Shown here: piece by piece, positions 16,635 to 25,195 of the stretch
How the letters are laid out: every line of letters starts with the position of its first letter
Position numbering within the stretch: position 1 is the stretch's first letter
Assembly: GCF_030409335.1 (NCBI RefSeq)
Contig: NZ_JAUFPN010000183.1
Span: 1-64,000, forward strand
Direction of reading: 5' to 3'
Length of the DNA: 64,000 nucleotides
Origin: Paeniroseomonas aquatica
Lineage (GTDB): Bacteria > Pseudomonadota > Alphaproteobacteria > Acetobacterales > Acetobacteraceae
Translations under genes and position numbers: made by a program
The notes under the pieces: model-generated
The model's input: the letters and a program-made list of their open reading frames with translations, nothing else
Database searches by the model: none
Told to the model about the DNA's origin: nothing

Positions 16635-17411
16635 ATGGACGAGCTGCTGTACGAGATCCGCGACGGGATCGGCTTCATCACCCTGAACCGCCCGGCGTCC
16701 CGCAATGCCCTGACCTTCCCGATGTATGCCCGGCTGCGCGAGATCGCCGAGGGCGCGGCGGCGGATGACGCGCTGAAGGTGCTGGTCATCACCGGCGCCG
16801 GCGAGAAGGCCTTCGCCGCCGGCACCGACATCAGCCAGTTCTCCCACTTCAAGACGCCCGAGGATGCGCTGGCCTACGAGGAGCGCATCGACGGCGTGCT
16901 CGTCGCGCTGGAGAGCTGCCCGAAGCCGACCATCGCCGCCATCTCCGGCGCGGCGACCGGGGGCGGCGCCGCCATCGCCGCGGTCTGCGACCTGCGGATC
17001 GCGGCCGCCAATGCCCGCATCGGCTTCCCCATCGCCAAGACGCTGGGCAACTGCCTGTCCATGGCCAACTACGGGCGGCTGGCCGCGCTGATCGGCCCCG
17101 CCCGGGTGCTGGACCTGGTCTATACCGCCCGGCTGATCGAGGCGGAGGAAGCCAAGGCGATCGGCCTGGTCTCCGAGATCCTGCCCGACCACGCCGCGCT
17201 GCAGGCCCGGGCCGAGGCGCTGGCGCGGACCATCGCCGGCCATGCGCCGCTGACGCTGCGCGCCACCAAGGAGGCGATGCGCCGGCTGCGGCTGGCCGCC
17301 CGGCAGGTGGAGGGCGACGACCTGGTGGCCATGTGCTTCACCAGCAACGACTTCCGCGAGGGCGTGGCTAGCTTCCTCGCCCGCAAGCCGGCGGTCTGGA
17401 CCGGCACCTGA
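16635..17411 (+). CDS. enoyl-CoA hydratase/isomerase family protein, catalytic Glu residues absent
   Basis: 258 aa, crotonase fold. The oxyanion-hole segments are present (FAAGTDISQF, residues 60-69, and ISGAATGGG, 103-111). The two glutamates of classical hydratases are replaced: the position after GGG-x is A113 (GGGAAIAAVCD) and the position in the FGQPE-type motif is I133 (IGFPI). So it is unlikely to be a simple crotonase; CoA-ester isomerase, hydrolase, decarboxylase or ligase-like activity is possible. The ATG at 16635 is supported by GGGAGG at 16621-16626. It is divergent from tarD with about 140 nt between them. Confidence 0.82.
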   Translation: MDELLYEIRDGIGFITLNRPASRNALTFPMYARLREIAEGAAADDALKVLVITGAGEKAFAAGTDISQFSHFKTPEDALAYEERIDGVLVALESCPKPTIAAISGAATGGGAAIAAVCDLRIAAANARIGFPIAKTLGNCLSMANYGRLAALIGPARVLDLVYTARLIEAEEAKAIGLVSEILPDHAALQARAEALARTIAGHAPLTLRATKEAMRRLRLAARQVEGDDLVAMCFTSNDFREGVASFLARKPAVWTGT

Positions 17412-17520
17412 ACCGGCCGCCTGCCCGTCCTCGCGAGATTGCACCGGCCTGCGGCGCTCCCGGTAACGAACCTGTCGCGTCCGTGGGCGCTGTGGCTATG
17501 CACGGACGGAGTTCAAACCT

Positions 17521-17844
17521 ATGCGAAATGCAATCATCGCCACGGCCCTGGTCGGCCTGCTCGGCAGCGGGGCCGCCATTGCCCAGACCGCCGGCACCGG
17601 CATGCCGGGCCCGAATGCCCGCGGCACCCAGAACCAGCCCGGCGGTGGCGTCAACACTGGCCCCGGCGCGCCGACCTCGGCCACCCAGGGCGTCGGCCCT
17701 GGTGGCCGCGGCGCCCCGCCGGCCGGCAGCGCCAGCCCGTCCGGCCTCGGCTCCGGCACCGGCGGCAGCGCGCTGACCCCGGGCGGCGCCATTCGCCCCG
17801 GCAACCCGACGCTCGGCGGCCAGAACAACAGCGGCGGCGGCTGA
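17521..17844 (+). CDS. small secreted Gly/Pro/Ser-rich protein
   Basis: 107 aa. A clear signal peptide (MRNAIIATALVGLLGSGAAIAQ, cleavage near residue 21) is followed by about 85 residues made almost only of Gly, Pro, Ala, Ser, Thr and Asn, ending NNSGGG. It is probably disordered in the periplasm or outside the cell. It contains no domain I recognise. A GGAG site lies upstream of the ATG and a perfect hairpin follows the gene, which supports it being a real transcription unit. Confidence 0.6.
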   Translation: MRNAIIATALVGLLGSGAAIAQTAGTGMPGPNARGTQNQPGGGVNTGPGAPTSATQGVGPGGRGAPPAGSASPSGLGSGTGGSALTPGGAIRPGNPTLGGQNNSGGG

Positions 17845-17852
17845 GTCCCCGG

Positions 17853-17874
17853 GGGGGAAGGCCATCCTTCCCCC
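17853..17874. terminator. bidirectional hairpin between convergent genes
   Basis: Perfect 9-bp stem GGGGGAAGG (17853-17861) and CCTTCCCCC (17866-17874) with a 4-nt loop, filling the gap between the secreted-protein gene and the convergent Bug receptor gene. Confidence 0.6.
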
Positions 17875-18843
17875 TCAACTCCCGGCGCGGATCCGCGCGG
17901 CGGCGATCACCCCGCCCCAGACCCGCCGGTCGGTGAGGATTTCCTCCCGATAGGCGGCGGCTGTCCCGGGCGTCGGCCGCCAGAACAGCGACGCCATCCG
18001 CGCCTGGACCTCGGGCCGGGCCATGACCCGGTTGATCTCCGCATTCCAGAAGGCGAGCCATGCCGGCGGCGTCCCGGCCGCGGCGACCAGCCCGTAGCCC
18101 ACATCCCCGGTGAAGCCGTCGAGCGTCTCACGCACCAGCGGCACCTCCGGCAGCACCGGGTTGCGGGCCGGCGAGGCGAAGGCGATCGGCCGCAGCCGCC
18201 CGTCCCGGATGAAGGGCAGCGATTCCGGCAGCAGGCTGAAATAGAGGTCGGCATGGCCGGCCATGACATCCAGCAGCGCCGGCGTGCCGCCGCGGTACTG
18301 CACCGCCTCCATGCTGATCCCGGCCTCATGCGCCAGCCGCGCCGCCAGCAGGTGGGTCTGTCCGCCCGTGCCGGCATTGCCGATGTTGAGCCGGCCCGGA
18401 TGCGCCTTCGCATGGGCGATCAACTCGGCCAGGCTGGCATAGGGCGCATCCGGCCGGCCGACCAGCACCATCGGCACCCGGATCAGGCTGGTCACCGGCG
18501 CCAGGGCGCGGTCGGGGTCGAGCGGCGGGACGAAGCCCGGCATCACCGGCGCCGTCGCCAGCACCGCGGTGGCCGCCAGCGCCAGGGCATGGCCATCGGC
18601 CGGAGTCTGGGCCACCGCCTGCAGGGCGATGAAGGTCCCGGCGCCGCTGCGGTTCTCGACCACCACGGCACGGCCCCCGAGCCTGGGGGCCAGCCCCTCG
18701 GCCAGCAGCCGCCCCAGCAGGTCCACCGTGCCGCCGGGGGCATAGGGGACGATCAGCCGGACGTCGTGGGCGATGGTCTGGGCTGGCGCGGTCCCGGCCA
18801 GGCCGGCCAGCAGCAGGGCAAGGGCGAGGCGAAGACGGCGCAT
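17875..18843 (-). CDS. Bug-family (TctC) tripartite tricarboxylate transporter solute receptor
   Basis: 322 aa with an N-terminal signal peptide (MRRLRLALALLLAGLAGTAPAQ). The mature N-terminus VRLIVPYAPGGTVDLLGRLLAE and VVVENRSGAGTFIA are the signature segments of Bug receptors (PF03401), which bind carboxylated solutes in the periplasm for TctAB-type transporters. No TctA/TctB membrane genes occur in the window, so it is an orphan receptor. The Met at 18843 is chosen because it gives a normal signal peptide. It is divergent from a second Bug gene across an A/T-rich region. Confidence 0.85.
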   Translation of the reverse strand: MRRLRLALALLLAGLAGTAPAQTIAHDVRLIVPYAPGGTVDLLGRLLAEGLAPRLGGRAVVVENRSGAGTFIALQAVAQTPADGHALALAATAVLATAPVMPGFVPPLDPDRALAPVTSLIRVPMVLVGRPDAPYASLAELIAHAKAHPGRLNIGNAGTGGQTHLLAARLAHEAGISMEAVQYRGGTPALLDVMAGHADLYFSLLPESLPFIRDGRLRPIAFASPARNPVLPEVPLVRETLDGFTGDVGYGLVAAAGTPPAWLAFWNAEINRVMARPEVQARMASLFWRPTPGTAAAYREEILTDRRVWGGVIAAARIRAGS

Positions 18844-19103
18844 CCGGCGGCTCCCGATCGCAGCATCGTCTAAGCTTACGAGAGCAACGCAGCCGGGCAA
18901 GGCGTGAATTGCCTTACATATCGGCACATCGAGGCCATTTGGCATGTATTAGACTATTTGTTGTTCTTTTTGCTGAAAATTTCGCCAGATCGAGCCCCGG
19001 CACGGCCTGCCGATTCTTCCGGCGTGAGGCAGGCGCCCTGCCCCGCTTTGCGCTATGCCGGAACAGCCGGGACCGACCGGCCAAAGAGACCGGAGGAAAC
19101 CCC
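18844..19103. promoter_or_regulatory. divergent promoter region between two Bug receptor genes
   Basis: About 260 nt, with an A/T-rich block at about 18905-18985 that contrasts with its surroundings. It must hold promoters for both receptors. Candidate -35 elements (TTGGCA, TTGCCT) are visible, but no matching -10 at correct spacing convinced me. Confidence 0.45.
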
Positions 19104-20087
19104 ATGCCCAGCCGCCGCGCCCTGCTGGCCAAAGCCCTGATGGCGCCCGCCCTCATGGCCCCCGCCCTCGTCCGCGCCCAGCCCGCCTGGTCGCCCGGCC
19201 GCCCGGTCACCCTGCTGGTCGGCTTCGCCCCCGGCGGCGGCACCGACATCATCGCCCGGCTGCTCGCCCCGGCGCTGCAGGCCGAACTCGGCCAGCCCAT
19301 CGCGGTGGAGAACCGCCCCGGCGCCAGCGGCACCATCGCCGCGCTGGCCGGCACCCGGGCGCCGCCGGATGGCCACACCGTCTACATGTCGACCGTCAGC
19401 GCCTCCGCCGTGGTGCCGCCGCTGATGGCGCCGCCGCCCTTCGACATCCACCGCGACCAGACCGCCATCGGCCTCGCCGCCACCGTGCCGCTGGTGGCGG
19501 TCGTGCCGCTTTCCTCCCCGGCGCGCGACCTGGCGGGGCTGATCGCCCAGGCCCGGGCCAATCCGGGGGCGCTGAACTACTCCTCCTCCGGCGTCGCCAC
19601 CCAGCAGCATCTGGCGGCCGAGCTGCTGGCGCGCGCGGCCGGGGTGCAGATGACGCACGTGCCCTTCCGCGGCACCGGCCAGGCGGTGACGGAGATCCTC
19701 GCCGGGCGCATCGACCTCGCGATCGACACCTTCCCCACCTACCTGCCGCATATCCGCGGCGAGCGGGTGCGGGCGCTGGCGACCACCATGCCCGGGCGGA
19801 TCGACTGGCTGCCGGATCTGCCGACCGTCGCCGAGAGCGGCTTCCCCGGCTTCGACGCCAATGTCTGGTACATGCTGATGGGCCCGCCCAACCTGCCGCC
19901 GGCGATCCGCGACCGCTGGTCCGCGGCGCTGAACAAGGCGCTGGCCGAGGCCACCCTGCGCCCGCGCATCCGCGATGCCGGCTTCATCCCCGGCGGCGGC
20001 ACCAGCGCCGAGGCCGCGGCGCTGCTCGGCCGCGATGCGGAACGCTACGCCGCGCTGATCCGCGAGGCCGGCATCCGCATCGAGTAG
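19104..20087 (+). CDS. Bug-family (TctC) solute receptor
   Basis: 327 aa. The signal peptide starts MPSRRALLAKALMAPAL with an internal near-repeat (MAPALMAPAL). The mature region has VTLLVGFAPGGGTDIIARLLAP and AVENRPGASGTIAAL, the Bug-fold signature, and YSSSGVATQQHLAAELL, a typical ligand-loop segment. Ribosome site GGAGG 8 nt before the ATG at 19104. Orphan receptor with no transporter genes adjacent. It diverges from the receptor at 17875 and is followed by a hairpin. Confidence 0.85.
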   Translation: MPSRRALLAKALMAPALMAPALVRAQPAWSPGRPVTLLVGFAPGGGTDIIARLLAPALQAELGQPIAVENRPGASGTIAALAGTRAPPDGHTVYMSTVSASAVVPPLMAPPPFDIHRDQTAIGLAATVPLVAVVPLSSPARDLAGLIAQARANPGALNYSSSGVATQQHLAAELLARAAGVQMTHVPFRGTGQAVTEILAGRIDLAIDTFPTYLPHIRGERVRALATTMPGRIDWLPDLPTVAESGFPGFDANVWYMLMGPPNLPPAIRDRWSAALNKALAEATLRPRIRDAGFIPGGGTSAEAAALLGRDAERYAALIREAGIRIE

Positions 20088-20090
20088 CCT

Positions 20091-20117
20091 CCGGCCCGCC
20101 GCGCGGGGGCGGGCCGG
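20091..20117. terminator. hairpin between convergent receptor and esterase genes
   Basis: Perfect 10-bp stem, CCGGCCCGCC at 20091-20100 and GGCGGGCCGG at 20108-20117, with a 7-nt loop. It can serve both the Bug receptor gene ending at 20087 and the esterase gene ending at 20128. Confidence 0.55.
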
Positions 20118-20127
20118 GGCGGTGCCG

Positions 20128-21189
20128 CTAGGCCCGGCCGGCGAAGACCTCGCGCAGCCGCGCGCCGGCATAGGATTGCGCGACCACCGCATCCTGCAGC
20201 ACCGGCGCCGCGCCGAAGAACTCATGCGTCGCGCCGGGGAAGCTGCGGGCATCCGTCTGCACCCCGGCGGCGCGGAGCTTGCCCACCAGCCGCTCGCCGC
20301 CCGAGCGCAGCGGGTCGATTCCGGCGATCACCACAGTGCAGCGCGGCAGGCCGGCGAGGTCGGCGGCGCGGCCCACGTCCAGCCGCGGGTCCTGCAGGTC
20401 GCTCGGCCCGCGGGTGTAGTTCTGCACGAACCACAGCACCGCGGCGCGGCTCAGCGGCTTGGCATTCTCCTGGTCGCGCATGGAAGGCGCGTTCACGTCG
20501 GTATCGGCCACCGGATAGATCAGCAGCAGATGCGCCGGCCGCCCCGCCGGGCTGGCCCGCAGCGCCATGCCGACGGTCAGCGCCAGGTTGCCGCCGGCGC
20601 TCTCGCCGGCGACGGCGATGCGGTTCGGGTCGCCGCCGAGGGTGCGGCTATTGGCCACCAGCCACTGGTAGGCGGCGACCGCATCCTCATGCGCCGCCGG
20701 GAAGCGGTGCTCCGGCCCCTGGCGGTAATGCACCGAGACGACGATGGCGCCGGTCTCGGCCGCCAGCGCCCGGGCCGAGGCGTCGTAGGTGTCGAGGTCG
20801 GCGATCACCCAGCCGCCGCCGTGGAAATAGAGGATCATCGGCGCCGCGCCATTGGCCCGGCGCTCGCCGTAGATGCGCGCCGGCAGCGGCCCGGCGGCGC
20901 CCTGCACCTGGATGTCCTGCACCATCGCCACCGGCCGCGGCGCGAGGTCCATCCCGCGGCGGCGCTGCACCGCCTTCACCGCATCGGCCATGCTCGGCTG
21001 CCGCCGCGCCTCGGCCGGGGTGAGGCTCTCGAGGGGCTTCGGGCCGAGCGCGGCATAGGCCTGCAACAGCTCCGCCATGTCGCCCGCCGCCAGGCCGGTC
21101 GGGTCGGGCATCCGCGCGATCGGGCTCTGGCAGGCGGCGAGGCCGAGCAGGGAGCCGGCGAAGGCGCGGCGGGACCAGGGAAGCATCAT
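20128..21189 (-). CDS. alpha/beta hydrolase of the hormone-sensitive-lipase family, putative lipoprotein
   Basis: 353 aa. The N-terminus RRAFAGSLLGLAACQSP looks like a lipoprotein signal with a lipobox Cys, so the enzyme is probably membrane-anchored in the periplasm. Family motifs are complete: HGGGW oxyanion hole, nucleophile Ser in GESAGG, Asp in GIDPLRSGG, and His in ATHEFFG. It would hydrolyse carboxylic esters; the natural substrate is unknown. The Met-Met at 21189 is preferred because it places the lipobox correctly. It lies between two Bug receptors, but on the opposite strand from both of them. Confidence 0.85.
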   Translation of the reverse strand: MMLPWSRRAFAGSLLGLAACQSPIARMPDPTGLAAGDMAELLQAYAALGPKPLESLTPAEARRQPSMADAVKAVQRRRGMDLAPRPVAMVQDIQVQGAAGPLPARIYGERRANGAAPMILYFHGGGWVIADLDTYDASARALAAETGAIVVSVHYRQGPEHRFPAAHEDAVAAYQWLVANSRTLGGDPNRIAVAGESAGGNLALTVGMALRASPAGRPAHLLLIYPVADTDVNAPSMRDQENAKPLSRAAVLWFVQNYTRGPSDLQDPRLDVGRAADLAGLPRCTVVIAGIDPLRSGGERLVGKLRAAGVQTDARSFPGATHEFFGAAPVLQDAVVAQSYAGARLREVFAGRA

Positions 21190-21329
21190 CGTCACAGGCT
21201 GTTCTCCGATGGATATTATCCCGCAACGCGGCGCCGCCGGGCCGGTTCGCGGCCTCGGCCGCGGCGGTGGAGGCTCGCCTCCGGCCGCGCTGCGGTGCAG
21301 CATGACGCCGACCCACCGGAGATCCCGCG

Positions 21330-22295
21330 ATGCTGCGCCGCGCCCTGCTGCTCTCCCCCCTCCCCGGCGCCCTGGCCTTCCGCCCGGCCGCGGCGCAGGG
21401 CTTCCCGGGCCGGCCGGTGCGGCTGGTGGTGCCCTTCGCCGCCGGCGGCATCATCGACCTGGCCGCCCGCATCCTGGCCGAGCCGCTGGCCCGCCGGCTC
21501 GGGCAGCCGGTCGTGGTCGAGAACCTGCCGGGCGCCGGCTCCGGCATCGGCGCCCGCGCCGTCGCCCGGGCGGCGCCCGACGGCCATACGCTGCTGCTCT
21601 CGGGCGCGGCGCATGCGGTGCTCGCCGCGCTCTACCCCGACCTCGGCTTCGACCCGCTGGCGGATTTCGCCCCGGTCGCCCTGCTCGGCGACCAGCCCTT
21701 CGTCGTCGCCGTGCATCCCGGCGTCCCGGCGACGGACGTGCCCGGGCTGCTCGCCTGGCTGCGCGCGAAGGGCGACGGCGCCAACTTCGCCACGACGGGC
21801 ATCGGCGCCGCCTCGCACCTGGCGGGAGAGCTGCTGAAGGTGCTGGCCGGGGTGGATTTCACCGTGGTGACCTATCGCGGCACGCCGCAGGCGGTGACCG
21901 ACCTGGTCGCCGGCCGCGCCGAGCTGATGATCGACAGCCAGACCCTGCTGGCGCCGATGGCCCGCGACGGCCGGGTGCGGGCGCTGGCGGTGACCACCGC
22001 CCGGCGGTCCCGGCTGCTGCCGGAGTTGCCAACCCTGGCCGAGGCCGGGGTGCCCGGCTATGCCGCCTCCTCCTGGCAGTCGCTGCAGGCGCCGGCCGGG
22101 ACGCCGCCGGCGGTCCTGGCGCTGCTCGCCGCGGCGGTGGAGGCCGCGCTGGCCGAGCCGACGCTGCAGGCGCGCTACGCCGAGGCCGGGATCGAGCCGC
22201 TGGCCGGCGGCCCGGCCGAGGCGGCCCGCTTCATCCGGGCGGAGGCGGCGAAATGGGCGCCGATCCTCAAGGCCGGCGGGATCCGGGCGGGTTAG
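21330..22295 (+). CDS. Bug-family (TctC) solute receptor
   Basis: 321 aa. Signal peptide MLRRALLLSPLPGALAFRPAAAQ, then VRLVVPFAAGGIIDLAARILAEPLA and VVVENLPGAGSGIGA, diagnostic for Bug receptors. Third receptor of this type within 4.5 kb and again without a permease. Its sequence differs clearly from its neighbours, so the set is not a recent tandem duplication. Divergent from the esterase gene with 140 nt between them. Confidence 0.85.
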   Translation: MLRRALLLSPLPGALAFRPAAAQGFPGRPVRLVVPFAAGGIIDLAARILAEPLARRLGQPVVVENLPGAGSGIGARAVARAAPDGHTLLLSGAAHAVLAALYPDLGFDPLADFAPVALLGDQPFVVAVHPGVPATDVPGLLAWLRAKGDGANFATTGIGAASHLAGELLKVLAGVDFTVVTYRGTPQAVTDLVAGRAELMIDSQTLLAPMARDGRVRALAVTTARRSRLLPELPTLAEAGVPGYAASSWQSLQAPAGTPPAVLALLAAAVEAALAEPTLQARYAEAGIEPLAGGPAEAARFIRAEAAKWAPILKAGGIRAG

Positions 22296-22354
22296 CGCGT
22301 GATCGTCCGAGGCGGAAGCGCCGAAGAACGCCAACCACGCGATAAAACAACAGG

Positions 22355-22771
22355 CTACCGCCTGCCCTTGCCGACCTGCCGGACGGCGCCGGCTTCCGGC
22401 TCCGGCCCCGCCAGCCTGCGGGCGATCAGCACCACCGCGGCGCGGGTCGGCAGGTCCAGCCGGCGATAGGCGCGCAGCAGGGCTTCCTCGTCCCCCGCCA
22501 GCAGGCCGAGCGTCGCCTGGTCCTCCTCCAGCACGTCGGGCGGCGGCGCCACGTCGGGGTCGAGGCCGACCAGGTAGGAGACCGAGGTGGCCAGCACCTC
22601 GGCCAGGGCCACCAGCTTCTGGCCGCGCGGCGGCGGCCGGCCGGCGCGCAGCCGGTCGAGGAAGTCGGCCGGCAGCCCGGCCTGCTTCGCCGCCTCGGCC
22701 GGCTCGAGGCCGAGCCGGTCCAGCCGGCTCTCGATCCGCTCGGCCATGGGGGAGGCCTCCGGGGGGGTCAT
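22355..22771 (-). CDS. XRE-type helix-turn-helix protein
   Basis: 138 aa. Residues about 10-70 hold a Cro/C1-type HTH: RLDRLGLEPAEAAKQAGLPADFLDRLRAG followed by KLVALAEVLATSVSYLVGLD, the usual helix 4-5 end of SinR/XRE domains. The C-terminal half is a helical acidic region of unknown role. Its ATG overlaps the stop of the histidine kinase gene (22768-22771), so it is the third member of the response regulator-kinase-XRE operon. An alternative Met is at 22747. A DNA-binding regulator coupled to a two-component system is unusual. Confidence 0.72.
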   Translation of the reverse strand: MTPPEASPMAERIESRLDRLGLEPAEAAKQAGLPADFLDRLRAGRPPPRGQKLVALAEVLATSVSYLVGLDPDVAPPPDVLEEDQATLGLLAGDEEALLRAYRRLDLPTRAAVVLIARRLAGPEPEAGAVRQVGKGRR

Positions 22772-24255
22772 CCCGGCAGCGTCGCCAGGGCGACCAGCCC
22801 GCCGCCCGGGCGGTTGCGCAGCACCACGTCGCCGCCATGCGCCCGCAGGATGTTGCGGGCGATCGGCAGGCCGAGCCCGGTGCCGCCGGTCTCGCGGTTG
22901 CGGCTCGCCTCCAGCCGGCGGAAGGGCTGGAAGACCGCCTCCAGCGCATCGGCCGGGATCCCCGGCCCGTCGTCCTCGACCGCGAGCCGGACCGGCCGGC
23001 CCGGCCCCTCCGGCACCGCCAGCACCAGCCGCGCCGAGCTGCCGTAGAGCAGGGCATTGCCGATGAGGTTGGCCAGCGCCCGCTTCAGCGCCACCGGCCG
23101 GGCCTGGACCACCAGCCGCTCCGGCCCGGCATAGGCGATCGCCTCGGCCAGGTCGGGCCGGGCATCCGCCGCCTCGTCGAGCACGGTGCGGCAGAGCGCG
23201 GCGAGATCGAGCGAGACGGTCGGCTCGCCGGTGGAATCGTCGCGGGCGAAGGCGAGCGTCGCCGCCACCATCGCCTCCATCTCGTCGAGGTCGGAGAGCA
23301 TCTTCCGCCGCTGCTCGTCGTCGTCCATGAACTCGGCGCGCAGCCGCAGCCGGGTGATCGGCGTCCGCAGGTCGTGGCCGATGGCGGCCAGCATCTGGGT
23401 GCGGTCGCCGACGAAGCGGCGGATGCGCTCGGCCATGGTGTTGAAGGCGTGCGCGGCCTTGGCGACCTCGGTCGGCCCGGCCTCGGGCATCGGCGGGGCG
23501 TTGACGTCGCGGCCCAGCCGTTCCGCCGCCTCCGCCAGGGTCCGCACCGGCCGGGTCAGCCGCCGCACCGCCCAGAGGATGAGCAGCCCGGCCGCCAGGG
23601 TCATGGCCGCGAAGGCGATCAGGAAGGTCTCGGAATGCCAGGGCCGCGGCGGCGGCAGCGCGATCCGCAGGTTCAGCCATTCCCCGCTCGGCAGCCGCAG
23701 GCTGACCAGGAAGCCCGGCCCGTCGCCGCCGAACAGGCCGAAGCCGGGCAGCGCGCCTTCGGGCGGCGACTGCGGCCGCATCCCCGGCGGCGGCGGCGGT
23801 CCCCAGGGGGCCCGCCGGTCCCAGGAGGTGATGACCTCGCGCGGGCGGAAGCGCGGCGGGCCGCCGCTCAGCAGGTCGAGCCGCAGCATCCGGGCGATCG
23901 GCGGCGGCACCGGCGGGTGGTCCAGCCGCGCCAGCGGGTGCTCGTCCAGCGTCACCGAGAGCTCGTTCGGCAGTTCCAGCTCGGCCAGCATCTGCCCGCG
24001 GCGGTCGGCCGGCGCCAGGATGACGGTGCGCCAGGCGCTGATGGCCCGGGCCGAGATCTCCCGCGCCTGGGCGAAGCGCTGCAGGTCCACCCGGTCCAGC
24101 GCGTGGATGGTGAGGCCGGCGGCCTGCACCACGGTCAGCGCCAGCAGCAGCACCAGCGCGGTGCGCCCGGCCAGGCTGCGCGGCCAGACCCGCCAGACCG
24201 GCCAGTGGGGCTGCGGCGCGGGCTGGGCTGGCGGCGGCGTGGCGGAGCCGCTCAA
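22768..24255 (-). CDS. EnvZ-like membrane histidine kinase
   Basis: 495 aa. Two membrane segments (about 32-50 and 209-230) flank a Pro-rich periplasmic sensor domain of about 155 residues. A HAMP linker (about 230-285) follows, then HisKA with phospho-acceptor H294 in AIGHDLRTPITRLRLRAEF, an N-box with Asn in NLIGNAL, DDGPGIP and GTGLGLPIA. The HDLRTP box and layout resemble EnvZ. No ATG or GTG lies near the domain start; the most likely start is TTG at 24255, overlapping the response-regulator stop as TTGA, an arrangement that favours translational coupling. The sensed signal is unknown. Confidence 0.85.
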   Translation of the reverse strand: MSGSATPPPAQPAPQPHWPVWRVWPRSLAGRTALVLLLALTVVQAAGLTIHALDRVDLQRFAQAREISARAISAWRTVILAPADRRGQMLAELELPNELSVTLDEHPLARLDHPPVPPPIARMLRLDLLSGGPPRFRPREVITSWDRRAPWGPPPPPGMRPQSPPEGALPGFGLFGGDGPGFLVSLRLPSGEWLNLRIALPPPRPWHSETFLIAFAAMTLAAGLLILWAVRRLTRPVRTLAEAAERLGRDVNAPPMPEAGPTEVAKAAHAFNTMAERIRRFVGDRTQMLAAIGHDLRTPITRLRLRAEFMDDDEQRRKMLSDLDEMEAMVAATLAFARDDSTGEPTVSLDLAALCRTVLDEAADARPDLAEAIAYAGPERLVVQARPVALKRALANLIGNALLYGSSARLVLAVPEGPGRPVRLAVEDDGPGIPADALEAVFQPFRRLEASRNRETGGTGLGLPIARNILRAHGGDVVLRNRPGGGLVALATLPG

Positions 24256-24971
24256 CTGCGCTCCACCGTCGCGGCCAGCACGTAGCCGCCGCCGCGCACG
24301 GTCTTGATCAGGCTGGGGTTGCGGCCGTCGTCCTCCAGCTTGCGGCGGAGGCGGGAGACGGCGACGTCGATGGCGCGGTCGAAGGGCCCGGCCTGGCGGC
24401 CGCGCAGCAGGTCCATCAGCATGTCCCGGGTCAGCACCCGGTTCGGCCGCTCGACCAGCACCTGCAGCAGCTCGTACTCGCCGCCCGTCAGCGGGATCTC
24501 GGCGCCATCCGGGTTCAGTAGCCGGCGTCGCGCCGGCTCCAGCACCCAGCCGCCGAAGCGGATCGCCTTGGCGGGCGTCGCCGCGGGCGCCCCGGCCTCG
24601 CCGGAGGCGCGGCGCAGCACGGCGCGGACCCGGGCCAGCAGCTCGCGCGGATTGAAGGGCTTGCTGAGGTAGTCGTCGGCGCCGAGCTCGAGCCCGACGA
24701 TGCGGTCGGTCTCGTCGCCCATGGCGGTCAGCATCACGATCGGCACGTCGCCCTGGCTGCGCAGCCACTTGGCGAATTCGAGCCCGCTTTCCCCGGGCAG
24801 CATCAGGTCGAGCACCACCAGGTGGTAGCGGCCGAGCGGCCAGAGCCGCCGGGCCTCCTTCGCGTCGCGGGCGGCGGCGACGCGCATGCCCTGGCGCTCG
24901 AGGAATTTCGAGAGGAGATCGCGGATCTCGCGGTCGTCGTCGACGACCAGGATATGGGGCTGAGGTTCCAT
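24252..24971 (-). CDS. OmpR-family response regulator
   Basis: 239 aa. Receiver domain with acidic pocket DDD (11-13), phospho-acceptor D55 in VVLDLMLPG and conserved K104 in LSKPFNPRE, then a winged-helix DNA-binding domain (about 135-235) ending KLEDDGRNPSLIKTVRGGGYVLA. The receiver resembles OmpR (LSKFLERQGM, LGADDYLSKPFN). First gene of the operon with the EnvZ-like kinase and the XRE protein. Divergent from the DNA glycosylase gene. Confidence 0.88.
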   Translation of the reverse strand: MEPQPHILVVDDDREIRDLLSKFLERQGMRVAAARDAKEARRLWPLGRYHLVVLDLMLPGESGLEFAKWLRSQGDVPIVMLTAMGDETDRIVGLELGADDYLSKPFNPRELLARVRAVLRRASGEAGAPAATPAKAIRFGGWVLEPARRRLLNPDGAEIPLTGGEYELLQVLVERPNRVLTRDMLMDLLRGRQAGPFDRAIDVAVSRLRRKLEDDGRNPSLIKTVRGGGYVLAATVERS

Positions 24972-25195
24972 GGCGATTGTAACATAGGGCATTGCCGGCG
25001 CCGGCGCGCAGGGAGTTGTTGCGCCCTGTTGCAGCAGGCCCCGCGGTTGCAGGCCGTTGCAATTCGCCATGCCCTGGGGCTTCGCCCGGCAACATCCCGG
25101 GCCCATCCTGGGCCATGGCCGCATCCCCCCATGCGGCCCCGGGGACCGGGCCGGCGATTCCGCGTTTTCGGATCGCCCGCTATAAGGCGGCGGGG

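Noticed and set aside
20128-22295. Bug receptors considered as recent tandem duplicates
   Set aside because: Their residues differ widely outside the family motifs and no nucleotide-level repeats were seen.
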